This document shows positions 33,497 through 42,269 of a stretch of DNA of 64,000 nt, one piece after another. The translations under genes were made by a program, and so were the position numbers. Positions within the stretch are counted from its first letter, which is position 1. Every line of letters begins with the position of its first letter. Source of the DNA: Phycisphaerales bacterium. Lineage in GTDB: Bacteria; Planctomycetota; Phycisphaerae; Phycisphaerales; UBA1924. The notes beneath the pieces are model-generated. The model saw only the letters and a list, made by a program, of their open reading frames with translations, did no database searches and was not told where the DNA came from. Where the stretch lies: the NCBI GenBank assembly GCA_020427395.1, contig JAGQON010000017.1, positions 1-64,000 of the forward strand, in the 5' to 3' direction.

Positions 33497-34444
33497 ATGA
33501 AAACGCCCCTGAACCAGTCCGAGAGTGACCGCATCCGGTATGTCAGCGGCCAGCTCTTCACCCTCGGGTCCGAGGACCGGGGGCTCACGGATCGCGGATG
33601 GGACGGACAGCAGCGAACAGGCGATCGCCATGTCGTTGCTTTCTCGCTCCGACCCGTGGAGGTCCACTTTGAGGGCGAATCCCCGGTGATCCTCGCACCA
33701 ACCACCATCGCATTGGTCCATCCCAACTGCGCCTACACCCGCCAGGCGAGAAGTGATCGCGGGCAACGCACGCTCTTTCTCTCGATGGACGAGCGCACGC
33801 TCCGTTCAGTGCTCGCAAGGCACATGAGTATCGAGCCGGATGATCAGCACGACCTGTTCCCGATGCGATTCGGGCCAAGCGATGTCCGATCGCAGGCGAT
33901 GGCCATGCAGCTCGATCGACTGCTGCTCCGCGATCGGATCGAGATGCAGCCCATGGAGTTCGATGAGCTGGCGATGGGGATCGTGGATCAGGCGATCGGC
34001 GCGGTCATCCGGCACAAGGGCGACGCACGCGTCTGTGAGCTGCCCGAGCACACAAAGCGACAGCAGCGGGGGTGGGTCGACGAAGCCATCGCACGCTTGT
34101 GCCATGACTCGGGGCGGCAGTGGACGCTCAACGAGCTCGCCGATTCGGTCGATCTTTCGCCCGCCTACCTGTCACGGCTGTTCCGCAAGCACACCGGGCA
34201 CACCCTCTCCCAAACCCTCACCATCGTCCGCCTGATCCGGGTGATCGAGCGTCTGCCGGACATGCGTGGCTCACTCACACGCCTCGCGGTCGAGTGCGGC
34301 TTTTCTTCCCACGCCCATATGTCCACTGCGTTTCAGAGCGTGCTCCAGCTCTCGCCAAGCACCCTCGCGCGATCCGATCGAGCTTCCCGCAGTGAGGTCC
34401 GCAGGGCGCTCAACTCACGACTGCGCGTCGCTCCGGCGAGCTAG
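33497..34444 (+). CDS. AraC family transcriptional regulator
   Basis: 315 residues. The C-terminal 100 residues hold two helix-turn-helix units: WTLNELADSVDLSPAYLSRLFRKHTGHTLSQ and LTRLAVECGFSSHAHMSTAFQSVLQLSPS, the latter being the AraC signature. The N-terminal 190 residues form the ligand or partner domain of the cupin-like type (VEVHFEGESPVILAPTTIALVHPN). Divergent from the PEP-CTERM gene, which it may control, and 25 nt before a small unknown gene. Confidence 0.92.
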   Translation: MKTPLNQSESDRIRYVSGQLFTLGSEDRGLTDRGWDGQQRTGDRHVVAFSLRPVEVHFEGESPVILAPTTIALVHPNCAYTRQARSDRGQRTLFLSMDERTLRSVLARHMSIEPDDQHDLFPMRFGPSDVRSQAMAMQLDRLLLRDRIEMQPMEFDELAMGIVDQAIGAVIRHKGDARVCELPEHTKRQQRGWVDEAIARLCHDSGRQWTLNELADSVDLSPAYLSRLFRKHTGHTLSQTLTIVRLIRVIERLPDMRGSLTRLAVECGFSSHAHMSTAFQSVLQLSPSTLARSDRASRSEVRRALNSRLRVAPAS

Positions 34445-34469
34445 GATGCCCACAGAACGGAGGCGTCGC

Positions 34470-34742
34470 ATGGGCACCGGGCGAGAGTATTCCAGCTACC
34501 AGCGTAAGATCATCAACCGCTACTACGACAACATCGACACCATCGTGGTCACCCGCTTGGGCGAGATCGTCACGGACATGGCTCTCGCGGTGGGTGATGA
34601 AAAAAAGCTTGCCCGGCTATGGAAAAAAGCCGAGCAAGCACTAGAGAGGGGCAAGGTTGAATCCGCTGAGTTCGCGGGCGTCATTGAGCGTCAGGATGTC
34701 GAAGCGCTCGCACGACTGGTGACCAGTGTCTCCAAACGGTAG
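34470..34742 (+). CDS. small conserved-looking protein of unknown function
   Basis: 90 residues from ATG at 34470, which has GGAGG 6 nt ahead; an ATG at 34446 is the alternative. Soluble, alpha-helical and charged: REYSSYQRKIINRYYDNIDTI, LGEIVTDMALAVGDEKKLARLW, KAEQALERGKVE. No cysteine and no known motif. Tyr/Arg-rich opening and tight helices look like a compact helical bundle. Probably transcribed with the AraC-type gene. It converges with the micro-protein at 34744 with only 1 nt between stops. Confidence 0.7.
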   Translation: MGTGREYSSYQRKIINRYYDNIDTIVVTRLGEIVTDMALAVGDEKKLARLWKKAEQALERGKVESAEFAGVIERQDVEALARLVTSVSKR

Positions 34743-34743
34743 C

Positions 34744-34872
34744 TCAAAGCATCCCGATGGCGGCCAGGGTGGTGATCAACAGACTCACAACGATTCCGGC
34801 GCCCGCCCAGAGCAGCATCTCGTGACTTGAGGGGAACGATGACCAGCAGTTGAGGCAGTGGGTCTTACGCAT
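34744..34872 (-). CDS. 42-residue membrane micro-protein with CxxC
   Basis: Start ATG at 34872 has AAGGAG 7 nt before it, good for a gene this small. The sequence opens MRKTHCLNCWSSF with a CxxC pair and continues with one membrane helix (LLWAGAGIVVSLLITTLAAIG). Could be a zinc- or redox-linked single-span protein. The longer open frame upstream lies within the regulatory gap and is less likely. Divergent from the XRE-cupin regulator. Confidence 0.55.
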   Translation of the reverse strand: MRKTHCLNCWSSFPSSHEMLLWAGAGIVVSLLITTLAAIGML

Positions 34873-34964
34873 GTGAGTCTCCTTCCTACGGTCTGGGAAT
34901 ATCCGGGGAACACTCGACCGTGAGAGGGTGTTCGCTATAGTGTACGTCTGTTCTCGCATATGTA

Positions 34965-34988
34965 TTCGCTATTGCGAACAAAGTTCGC
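34965..34988. promoter_or_regulatory. nested inverted repeats, probable operator of XRE regulator
   Basis: TTCGC-TATT-GCGAAC-AAA-GTTCGC: the central GCGAA(C) half can pair with either neighbour, giving two overlapping palindromes. A further TTCGCTAT lies at 34931-34938. The site is 40 nt before the XRE-cupin start and within the gap shared with the divergent micro-protein, so autoregulation is plausible. A weak -10 (AATAAT, 34997-35002) follows. Confidence 0.45.
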
Positions 34989-35028
34989 GTAAATGGAATA
35001 ATTCAGGTGTTTTCACCCAGGAGACCGC

Positions 35029-35619
35029 ATGGAGTTTGGTGAAGCCGTACGGCTGAGACGATCAAGGATGGGTTATTCGCTCGCCGATCTCGCGGCTCGG
35101 GCGGATGTCTCCAAGGGGATGCTCTCCGAGATCGAGACCGGGAAGAAGAACCCCACGCTCCGTGTCGCCTGCAGCATCGCCAGCGGGCTGGAATGCCAGA
35201 TTTCGGATCTTCTTGATGTGCCGCCGGATGTTCGCTTTGAGAAGCTCGAGGACGACCGGCGCAAGGTGCTGGTCGACCCGAGCAACGGGGTTGAACGCCA
35301 CCTGCTCTCGCCGCCGATGGTGCAGCACGGCGTGCAGGTGCTGCTGTTCATCTTCCCGCCTGGCACGGAGATTTTCTGGAACGCGGACGGAGCCGAGGTG
35401 ATCGAGCACGCGACCTGTGTCGAGGGCCAGATCACGATCTCGGTCGATGATCAGAACGAATCGATCGAGCTGTCGCCCTACGAGAGCGTCAACTTCTCCA
35501 GCGATGTGGACCACCGCTTCGCGAATACGACCAACGAGCCCGCACGGGTCTTTGTCGTGATCGACTCATCCCACCGTGGTCGTCCGGCGGTGATGCGCAC
35601 GATGCACCCGGTGACCTGA
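35029..35619 (+). CDS. XRE family regulator with cupin sensor domain
   Basis: 196 residues with AGGAG 6 nt upstream. N-terminal helix-turn-helix_3: VRLRRSRMGYSLADLAARADVSKGMLSEIETGKKNPTL (split over two helices, residues 8-45), then a cupin barrel (VLLFIFPPGTEIFWNADG, EGQITISVDDQNESIELSPYESVNF, HRFANTTNEPARVFVV). This build is common in regulators of amino-acid, polyamine or stress pathways that sense a small ligand through the cupin. Inverted repeats before the gene suggest self-control. It converges with the GH15 gene. Confidence 0.93.
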   Translation: MEFGEAVRLRRSRMGYSLADLAARADVSKGMLSEIETGKKNPTLRVACSIASGLECQISDLLDVPPDVRFEKLEDDRRKVLVDPSNGVERHLLSPPMVQHGVQVLLFIFPPGTEIFWNADGAEVIEHATCVEGQITISVDDQNESIELSPYESVNFSSDVDHRFANTTNEPARVFVVIDSSHRGRPAVMRTMHPVT

Positions 35620-37644
35620 TCAGTCCTTCTTGATTTTGGAGGTGTTCGAAGCGTTGGGCGCATGGCCGGAGTTCTGCCTGGCCATCAGCTCGTCGTGCTT
35701 GCGGGTGTACATCACGCAAGTCGCCACGACGGTCGCGTGCGACCATGTCAGCGGCGAAACGCTCATCGGTGCGCCCGAATACGGATCAAACTGTTCGGCC
35801 AGCACGCCCGACGGGAGGGCCCGCGCCACGGCCCATTCCAGCAGCGGCACCGCCAGGCGGAGCTCGGTCAGGGTCTTGGCCTTGGCGATCTGGAACTGCG
35901 CCTGCCACAGCGTGCAGATGACCCACGGGTTGACGGGGATCTCCTCGGTATTCTCGGTTTCGACCTGGTGGTAGTAGTCACGCTCGTAGCGGGCGCAGCC
36001 GCCCACATCGGTCTTCACCCAGAGACGGTCGCGCAGCGAGTTCATCTCCGATTCGATCATGGGATCGTCGGGCTCAAAGGCGTCGAAAGCGAAGAGCGCG
36101 AAGTTCGCGCTGTCGCGGGTCATATCGAGGCGGTAGCTGCCGTCCTCAAGCGGCACGGCCATGCGCGCGAACTGCTGGCGTTCCTTGTGCCACATATGGC
36201 GGCGCAGCGCGCCCTTCATCCGCTCGGCGCCCTCGCGGAAGGAGGCGGCCCGGTCCATCTCGCCGAAGTCGCTCGCGAACCGCGACGCGGCCATCAGCGC
36301 GCCGATCGTTGCGGCCACGGTGAATGTGTGGATCCCGCGCCGCTCCTCCCATAGGTCCCATGACTGCAGCGGCAGCCCGTTGTGGTCGCGATGCTCGAGC
36401 ATCCATTGCGCAGGGAGCACGACGAGCTTGAGGTAGAGCTCCTTGATGAACTCCACATCGCGGAAGGCCTCGTAATGCTTCCGCAGGGCCCAGACGGTCA
36501 GCGCCGTTTCGTCCTGCTGGATCGGCAGGATCGCGTGCCCGTCGAGGGTCCACGGATGCCACGAGCTGGCGAGATTGCCCTCGGGTGTGTACTTGTGCAG
36601 GAAGTATGGTTTGTCGCCGATGCAGCGGGCCGCGAAGCGGAAGAAGTTGCGGCTCAGCTCGCTCTGACCCGCCAGGATCAGCCCGTGGGCCACCAGCGCA
36701 CCGTCACGCATCCAGCAGTACGAGTAGTGGTCGCCCGCGAAGTGGGTGATGTCGCTGTCGTTGGCGGCGATGATCGCGCCGCCGTTGTCGATCTGTGTGC
36801 GAAGGATCAGCTCTGAGCTGTAGAACAAGTCCTGCACCGGCTCGGGGAGCACACCGATGCTGATGGGTTCCTTGCGTGACCAGAGCTTCCAGTATGCCTC
36901 GGTGCGGGTGATGATCCGATCGGGCCCGATCTCCCAGATGCGCTGGTTGATGTGCTTGGCGCTCTCGTAGTCCTCGGTGCATACGACCCAGATGGTCGCC
37001 TGCTGTGTCTCGAATGGTTTGACCTGAAGATTCACGCCCACGGTCGCGTCGACCGAGCCCTGCGAGATCGCGTTGCGTCCCAGCTGACCGTCCTCGGCGT
37101 CACGCCATGTGCCCTCGGCACCTCCGACGCGTTTGGCGCCGATCGCCCAGTGCTCGACGCCCGCCTTGTTCTGGTCGGCGGTGTTGATCAGGAAGTACGC
37201 GTCGTCCTTATACAGGATCACGGCGCGGGTGGTGGGGTCGTAGTTGGCTGTGTCACCGACCGGCGAGCCGTTGATCGAGAGGTCGCAATGGAAGAAGACG
37301 CGCACATCGCGCGACTTGCCCGCCAAGTCCCGCACGCTCATGCGTCGGAAGTAGACGGGCTGGTGAATATCAACGACATCGTTGCAGATGACCTCGATCC
37401 CCAGGTTGTGGTGGGTGAGCACGACCTCGGTGGTCAGCGAATCGGGCTTGTAGCGCAGGTCGCGGTGCCAGCCCTCGTCCTCGATCCAGGCCATCTGCCC
37501 ATCGACCCAGACGCCGAACCGCTGCACATGCCCGTTGGTGTGGTTGTGACGACCGACTCGGGGTGAGTAGATATCGCGGATGCGGTAGAGGTCATCAAAG
37601 GTGATCAGCAGGCTGCCGTTCCCAACGGGGATGTCTCTGGGCAT
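35620..37644 (-). CDS. glycoside hydrolase family 15 protein (glucoamylase-like)
   Basis: 674 residues from ATG at 37644; the extra 40 residues of the open frame look like leader. An N-terminal beta-sandwich (residues 1-270) precedes an (alpha/alpha)6 barrel as in bacterial GH15 enzymes. Likely general acid in LQSWDLWEERRGIHTF (E433/E434) and general base E617 in GVLAEQFDPYSGAPMSVSPLTWSHA (split motif). YSYCWMRDGAL is the substrate-site motif. Without a signal peptide it should act in the cytoplasm on alpha-glucans, trehalose or glycogen fragments. Converges with the XRE regulator with stops adjacent. Confidence 0.9.
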   Translation of the reverse strand: MPRDIPVGNGSLLITFDDLYRIRDIYSPRVGRHNHTNGHVQRFGVWVDGQMAWIEDEGWHRDLRYKPDSLTTEVVLTHHNLGIEVICNDVVDIHQPVYFRRMSVRDLAGKSRDVRVFFHCDLSINGSPVGDTANYDPTTRAVILYKDDAYFLINTADQNKAGVEHWAIGAKRVGGAEGTWRDAEDGQLGRNAISQGSVDATVGVNLQVKPFETQQATIWVVCTEDYESAKHINQRIWEIGPDRIITRTEAYWKLWSRKEPISIGVLPEPVQDLFYSSELILRTQIDNGGAIIAANDSDITHFAGDHYSYCWMRDGALVAHGLILAGQSELSRNFFRFAARCIGDKPYFLHKYTPEGNLASSWHPWTLDGHAILPIQQDETALTVWALRKHYEAFRDVEFIKELYLKLVVLPAQWMLEHRDHNGLPLQSWDLWEERRGIHTFTVAATIGALMAASRFASDFGEMDRAASFREGAERMKGALRRHMWHKERQQFARMAVPLEDGSYRLDMTRDSANFALFAFDAFEPDDPMIESEMNSLRDRLWVKTDVGGCARYERDYYHQVETENTEEIPVNPWVICTLWQAQFQIAKAKTLTELRLAVPLLEWAVARALPSGVLAEQFDPYSGAPMSVSPLTWSHATVVATCVMYTRKHDELMARQNSGHAPNASNTSKIKKD

Positions 37645-37946
37645 GTCGGATCTCGATTCGGTGGCTGAGAAACGGGCGAAATGCGGTAACGCAATACATG
37701 CTATCGGCTTTGGGACCATGCCTGATTCGATGAACCGCCCGAACTGGCCCAAGTTATGGGCCATTTTTCTCGGTCCGGGGGCTCGGGAGATGCCGCTGTC
37801 CGAGTTGTGTTCAGGAATCGTTGTGGATTTGGATCACTTGTGATACGCTATTGGTGCTGCCCCTGCCGGCGTGGGAGTCTGATTCCCTCACTTTTATTCG
37901 TTTCAGGGTCGGTTGTCACGCAGGGTGGTTGCGAAAGGAAGCTGCT
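37645..37946. other. 302-nt divergent intergenic region
   Basis: Gap between the starts of the GH15 gene (minus) and the pseudopilin gene (plus). It has lower GC than the flanks, one reasonable promoter for the plus-strand gene (listed separately) and the short inverted repeat GGCCCAAGTTATGGGCC near 37749-37765. No open frame with coding character was seen. Confidence 0.5.
37821..37849 (+). promoter_or_regulatory. putative promoter of pseudopilin gene
   Basis: -35 TTGTGG (37821-37826), 17-nt spacer, -10 TACGCT (37844-37849), predicted start near 37856, 90 nt before the GTG. The -10 and spacing equal those of the proposed riboswitch-operon promoter. Match to consensus is moderate. Confidence 0.4.
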
Positions 37947-38984
37947 GTGAGAAAAGCGTTTACGCTCATTGAGGTGCTGGTTGTCGTCGCGATTATCGCG
38001 GTGCTTGTCGGGATTCTGATCCCGACACTGAGCAGTGCACAGAACACCGCCAGACTGGTCAAAAGCCAGGCGAACCTGCGCTCGATGGCACAGATCCAGG
38101 AGGTGTACACGAGCGAGTACCGCGGCAGCCTGATGAACCCGTACCAGATCAAAGACTACCGCCAGAATGGGGGGCCAGTCGCCAACGGCTGGGGACGCGT
38201 CATGAAGGTCGGCACCAACATCGGGACCGAGTTCTTCCCGGGCAGCGGCAACTCCTCGGCCTGGTATACCGAGATGTACGCCTTCCACTGGTACTCGGTC
38301 ATCGGCGGCTGGCTGAACACGGGCGATTACGCCTCGGAGGTGCAGTTCGCACCCGCCGATCGGGTGATGATCCAGCGCAACCAACGACTCCAGGAAGACC
38401 CGCCCTTCCCCGGCTGGACCCTGGACACGGGTTTCTGGGACGGCTCCTATGTGCTCTCGCCCACGATCTGGTTCTCACCGGAGCGCTATGCCAACGACCG
38501 ACGCCCCAACGCACCGCGGACAAATCCGACCACCGCGATGGCCAAGCGGAACTACATGGCGCAGGTCGCATATCCCTCCCAGAAGGCCATGATCTGGGAG
38601 CGGTTCGACTGGACCAAGAAGCGTCGCACCGCCTCTTACCGCAGCCCCGATATCGGGGGCGGTGAGCCGTTCATCTTCGGTGAGGAGCCGCTCCCCCCGC
38701 AGTGGAATAACTACGACGCCGAGCCCTCGGTCGCTACGGCCGACGGCAGCGTATCGCGGGTCAAGATTCAGAACATCTTCAGCAACATGTATGACGAAAA
38801 CGAGCGGGTTGCCCGCTCGTTCAAGCCCACAGACGACTGGGATTGCCGCTACTCGGCGCTGGAGGACTATGTGATGCACGAGGACGGATTCGAGATCGGT
38901 GATCAGCGATCGGGAATGGGCAAGTATCCGGCCTTCTTCTGGGCGACGCGCGATGGTATTCGCGGGCGTGATTTCACCCGCTGA
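37947..38984 (+). CDS. pseudopilin-like protein
   Basis: 345 residues from GTG at 37947 with AAAGGAAG 6 nt before it; this start puts the prepilin site right at the N-terminus (VRKAFTLIEVLVVVAIIAVL, cut before F, Glu +5 present). A helix SAQNTARLVKSQANLRSM follows, then a long Trp/Tyr/Asn-rich body with AEPSVATADGSVSRVK and a C-terminal GIRGRDFTR. Closing RGRDF and HGRDYD of the pseudopilin at 14250 are alike, so these two are paralogous. Assembly genes are absent. Confidence 0.85.
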   Translation: MRKAFTLIEVLVVVAIIAVLVGILIPTLSSAQNTARLVKSQANLRSMAQIQEVYTSEYRGSLMNPYQIKDYRQNGGPVANGWGRVMKVGTNIGTEFFPGSGNSSAWYTEMYAFHWYSVIGGWLNTGDYASEVQFAPADRVMIQRNQRLQEDPPFPGWTLDTGFWDGSYVLSPTIWFSPERYANDRRPNAPRTNPTTAMAKRNYMAQVAYPSQKAMIWERFDWTKKRRTASYRSPDIGGGEPFIFGEEPLPPQWNNYDAEPSVATADGSVSRVKIQNIFSNMYDENERVARSFKPTDDWDCRYSALEDYVMHEDGFEIGDQRSGMGKYPAFFWATRDGIRGRDFTR

Positions 38985-39005
38985 CTCGCTCAGTCCTGCG
39001 TTGAA

Positions 39006-39347
39006 TCAGATCTGCCCATCGAGCAGCGCGGCTGCCATGGCCTCGGCGTCCAGGTCGTCCGATGCACCCGATTGGGTGCTTGGGCCCAATGCCTCGATGC
39101 GTTGTTTCGGATCGCCGATGTAGTTGATCTGCACGCCGAAGTTTTCGCCGACCTTGACGGCGGTGCCGGTCCCGACGGGCTTGTTATTGATGCGGACCTC
39201 GAGTTCCTCATCGGCTTCCTTGGCCAGCTCAACGATCGAGCCGGGGATCCAGTTGAGGATGTCGCGCAGCTTGACCGGGCGCTGCCCCAGCACGACGACG
39301 AATGGGACCTCGATTTTATTGATGCGGCGCAAATCGGTGCTGCTCAT
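39006..39347 (-). CDS. fliN: flagellar motor switch protein FliN (SpoA domain)
   Basis: 113 residues from ATG at 39347 with GGAG upstream. One SpoA/SpoC domain: VPFVVVLGQRPVKLRDILNW, PGSIVELAKEADEELEVRINNKPVGTGTAV, VGENFGVQINYIG. FliN forms the lower C-ring of the flagellar switch and binds CheY-P. Other SpoA proteins serve type III secretion, but the che operon in this window favours the flagellum. It stands alone 108 nt after fabF behind a terminator, so it likely has its own promoter. The C-terminal 25 residues are an acidic tail. Confidence 0.88.
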   Translation of the reverse strand: MSSTDLRRINKIEVPFVVVLGQRPVKLRDILNWIPGSIVELAKEADEELEVRINNKPVGTGTAVKVGENFGVQINYIGDPKQRIEALGPSTQSGASDDLDAEAMAAALLDGQI

Positions 39348-39388
39348 ACCGGCTCCATCGGCAACTTCTGCGCCCCGCGTGAGGCGCA

Positions 39389-39422
39389 GAAACAAACGCG
39401 TGACTCGTTGAAGGAGTCACGC
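39389..39422 (-). terminator. intrinsic terminator after fabF
   Basis: Minus strand: perfect 9-bp stem GCGTGACTC/GAGTCACGC with 7-nt loop, followed by GTTTGTTT. A second stem (TCTGCGCC/GGCGCAGA, 39367-39390) comes right after it. Confidence 0.7.
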
Positions 39423-39455
39423 AATGGGTGTGCCAAGATGTCCGGTGATTCTGGT

Positions 39456-40730
39456 TCAGGCGTCGTACTTCGAGCAGATCAGGGTCACATTGTGCCCGCC
39501 GAACCCGAAGGTGTTGTTCATCACATGCCTGACGCTCATCTCTCGTGGCTGATTCGCGACGATATCGATCTTCTCGAATCCATCGTCGAGGTTCTCGATA
39601 TTGATGGTGGGGGGGACCAGCGACTCGTTGATCGCCCCGATACAGGCGATGAGTTCAACGGCACCCGAGGCGCCCAGGCAGTGCCCATGCATCGACTTGG
39701 TCGAGTTCATCACCAGCCCGTTGCCGGGCTTGGAACGCTCGCCGAAGACCTTCTGGACGGCGTAGACCTCGGCTTTGTCGCCCAGTGGGGTCGATGTGCC
39801 GTGGGCGTTGATGTAGTTGATATCGTCTGTGGTCAGCCCGGCGTCCTGCAGGGCCCACTTCATGGAGTTGCACGCGCCGCGTCCCTCTTCGTTGGGAGCG
39901 GTGATGTGGCTGGCGTCGCAGGAGTTGCCCGTGCCGGTGAGCTCCGCGTAGATGGTGGCGCCGCGGGCCTTGGCGTGCTCCTCGGACTCGAGGACATACA
40001 TCGCTGCCCCCTCGGCGAGCACGAAGCCGTCGCGGTCCTTGTCGAACGGGCGTGAGGCCTTGGTGGGTTCATCGTTGCGGGTCGAGAGGGCCTTCATGGT
40101 CATGAAGGCACCGATGCACAGCGGGGTGACCGCTGCTTCTGAGCCGCCGGCGATCATCACATCGGCCTTGCCCGAGCGGATGTAGCTCATCGCGTCGCCG
40201 ATGGCGTGCCCCGAGGAGGCGCACGCGGTGGCGTGGGCGCTGGCGGGTCCCTGCATGTTGAACTGGATGGCGATATTGCCCGTGATGGCGTTGACCATGA
40301 GCTTGGGCACGGTGAAGGGGTTGATGCGTGAGGGCCCCTTCTCCTTCAGGGTCATCACCGATTGCTCAATGGCGTAGATGCCGCCGATGCCCGAGCCCAC
40401 CACGACACCGTGGCGGGTGGGGTCGCCCTTGGTGTGGTCCCATCCGGAATGCTTGACGGCCTCGATGGCGGCCGCCAGCCCGAGCTGGGCCGAGCGGTCG
40501 AGGCGTCGGGCTTCCTTTTTGTCGATCACGCTGGCGGGGTCCCAGTCTCGGACCTGCCCTGCGATCTCGACACTCCAGTCGTCGTAAGCATCGAAGTCGG
40601 GGTGATCGATCTTGGCGATGCCCGAACGCCCTGAGCGCATGGCGTCCCAGGTGCTCTGAGCGTTGTGGCCCAGATCGGTCAGTGCGCCGTACCCGGTGAT
40701 GACAACTCGACGATTGGGGGTGTTGGACAT
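39456..40730 (-). CDS. fabF: 3-oxoacyl-[acyl-carrier-protein] synthase II FabF
   Basis: 424 residues from ATG at 40730 (MSNTPNRRVVITGYGALTDLG); an ATG 39 nt upstream is in frame but adds an atypical tail. Catalyses condensation of acyl chains with malonyl-ACP. Catalytic C170 in ATACASSGHAIGDA and the two histidines in INAHGTSTPLGD and SMHGHCLGASGAVE. The C-terminal NTFGFGGHNV is typical. It is 100 nt downstream of acpP and completes a small fatty-acid cluster. Confidence 0.96.
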   Translation of the reverse strand: MSNTPNRRVVITGYGALTDLGHNAQSTWDAMRSGRSGIAKIDHPDFDAYDDWSVEIAGQVRDWDPASVIDKKEARRLDRSAQLGLAAAIEAVKHSGWDHTKGDPTRHGVVVGSGIGGIYAIEQSVMTLKEKGPSRINPFTVPKLMVNAITGNIAIQFNMQGPASAHATACASSGHAIGDAMSYIRSGKADVMIAGGSEAAVTPLCIGAFMTMKALSTRNDEPTKASRPFDKDRDGFVLAEGAAMYVLESEEHAKARGATIYAELTGTGNSCDASHITAPNEEGRGACNSMKWALQDAGLTTDDINYINAHGTSTPLGDKAEVYAVQKVFGERSKPGNGLVMNSTKSMHGHCLGASGAVELIACIGAINESLVPPTINIENLDDGFEKIDIVANQPREMSVRHVMNNTFGFGGHNVTLICSKYDA

Positions 40731-40830
40731 GGGGTCGTTGCTCTCGGTCTTGAAATCAGGCACGCTCAAGTATCACAGCACCCCACCAGCATCGCTGATG
40801 GGGTCGCGTGTGTTCCTTGCTGCGGGTCGA

Positions 40831-41079
40831 TCAATCGACGCCGTTGGCTTGCTTGATGAAATCGACGGCCTGACCGACGGTCTGGATTTTTTCCGCCTGA
40901 TCGTCGGGGATCGAGGTCTCGAACTCGTCCTCGAACTCCATGACGAGCTCGACGGTGTCGAGCGAGTCAGCGTTGAGGTCTTCGACAAAGCTGGTGTCGC
41001 GTGTGATCTTGGACTTATCGGCGCCCATCTGCTCGGCCACGATCTCGATCACCTTTGCTTCAATTTCCTGTTCGGTCAC
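40831..41079 (-). CDS. acpP: acyl carrier protein
   Basis: 82 residues from GTG at 41079 ([17 protein letters not shown]) with GGAG 10 nt upstream. Carries growing acyl chains on a phosphopantetheine arm attached to S39 in [18 protein letters not shown]. Strongly acidic four-helix protein of normal length. Directly upstream of fabF, as in many bacteria. Confidence 0.95.
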   Translation of the reverse strand: MTEQEIEAKVIEIVAEQMGADKSKITRDTSFVEDLNADSLDTVELVMEFEDEFETSIPDDQAEKIQTVGQAVDFIKQANGVD

Positions 41080-41422
41080 AGTGTCGTCTCCGGTATAGCG
41101 GAACCGTCGCTCCACGACTGGTCACAAGACGCATCGCGGGCGGGTCCCATATCAGGCCTCGATTCTACCCGCCTCGGTGGGGTTTGCCAAATCCGCCTCA
41201 GGACTCATGCGGAGGCATTTTCGGGCTTTGGAGCCCATGCTCACCGGGTTATCGACCGGACTAACCGGCATGTCCGCCCCATCGCACGGTGAGACCGCCT
41301 CAGAGTCAGCGATCACGCACCCAAGGGTCCAGAACCTCTTCAAGGTCGACGATGTTTCCCCGGCACCCATTCGGGACGGGATTGTGGAATCTCGCATGAG
41401 CGGGTACTTGGAGGAAGAGGCC
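41080..41422. other. 343-nt region between acpP and DUF1444 gene
   Basis: Contains the divergent upstream regions of both genes. The plus frame of the DUF1444 protein is open back to 41177 with candidate starts at 41207, 41237 and 41270, so part of this stretch may be an N-terminal extension, but its third-position GC is lower than in the gene proper. No clear promoter or repeat was found. Confidence 0.4.
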
Positions 41423-42226
41423 ATGGGGTCCATGCCTATCGAGCCTGAAGCGTTTGCCGAGCAGGTCGCCAAGCTCATCCAGCGGATGCAGCCCGGGTAC
41501 AAGATCGATCGGGTCAACGCGCAGGAGCTGCTGGTCAACGGGCGTCGTCTCGACCTCGATAACCTGTTCCGCATGGTCGCGCACGAGCCGGACCGGGGCA
41601 CGGACATCGTCGAGCATTTCCTTGATCAGCTCTTTGCTGGCGAGCTGATGGAAGTGTCCGATGAGTCGTTCGCACAGGTCAAGGCCCGGATTATGCCCCG
41701 CATCCAGCCGGTCACGATCTTTGAGCACCTCAGCGAGGAGCTCGTGGCCCATGTCCCTTTCGTGAATGACACGGTGATCGTCTTCGTGCTCGATATGCCC
41801 CACATGACCGTCAGCATCACGACCGAGCAGGTTGTCCGCTGGGGGATCACCGTGGACGAGCTGGAGGAGATCGCCCGAGAGAACCTCGACCTGTACGCCC
41901 CAGAGCTGGAGATGCAGGTCATCGAGTCGGCCGAGGGTGGTCGTGCGGTGATCGTCGCCGAGCAGGACGGGTACGACGCGGCTCGGTTGCTCATGAGTGA
42001 CCTGCACCGTAAGCTCGCCGCGCAGCTCGGGCAGGACTTCTTCGTCGCGACTCCGGCGCGGGATATGTTTATCGCGCTCAGCTGTGAGCCTGGTGAGTTC
42101 GTTGATCGCCTCCGCAAGCGGGTGAGCGAGGACTTCTCGCGTCTGCCCTACCCGATCACGCAGGACCTATTCCTGGTGACGCTCGACGGCGTGGCGGGAA
42201 CGACCTGGATGCGCGAGGCCGCATAA
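41423..42226 (+). CDS. DUF1444 family protein (YtpQ-like)
   Basis: 267 residues if started at ATG 41423, which has GGAGGAAGAG just upstream and matches the usual family length of about 265; starts at 41270 or 41207 would add 51 or 72 residues. Recognisable DUF1444 features: FVLDMPHMTVSITTEQVVRWGITVDELEEIARENL and a C-terminal FSRLPYPITQDLFLVTLDG. Cytoplasmic, mixed alpha/beta, no known biochemical role. It has no clear operon partner; the next gene is on the other strand. Confidence 0.75.
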   Translation: MGSMPIEPEAFAEQVAKLIQRMQPGYKIDRVNAQELLVNGRRLDLDNLFRMVAHEPDRGTDIVEHFLDQLFAGELMEVSDESFAQVKARIMPRIQPVTIFEHLSEELVAHVPFVNDTVIVFVLDMPHMTVSITTEQVVRWGITVDELEEIARENLDLYAPELEMQVIESAEGGRAVIVAEQDGYDAARLLMSDLHRKLAAQLGQDFFVATPARDMFIALSCEPGEFVDRLRKRVSEDFSRLPYPITQDLFLVTLDGVAGTTWMREAA

Positions 42227-42269
42227 GGCACGAACTGAAACACAGAACTTTCCCACGGGCGATGAGCGA

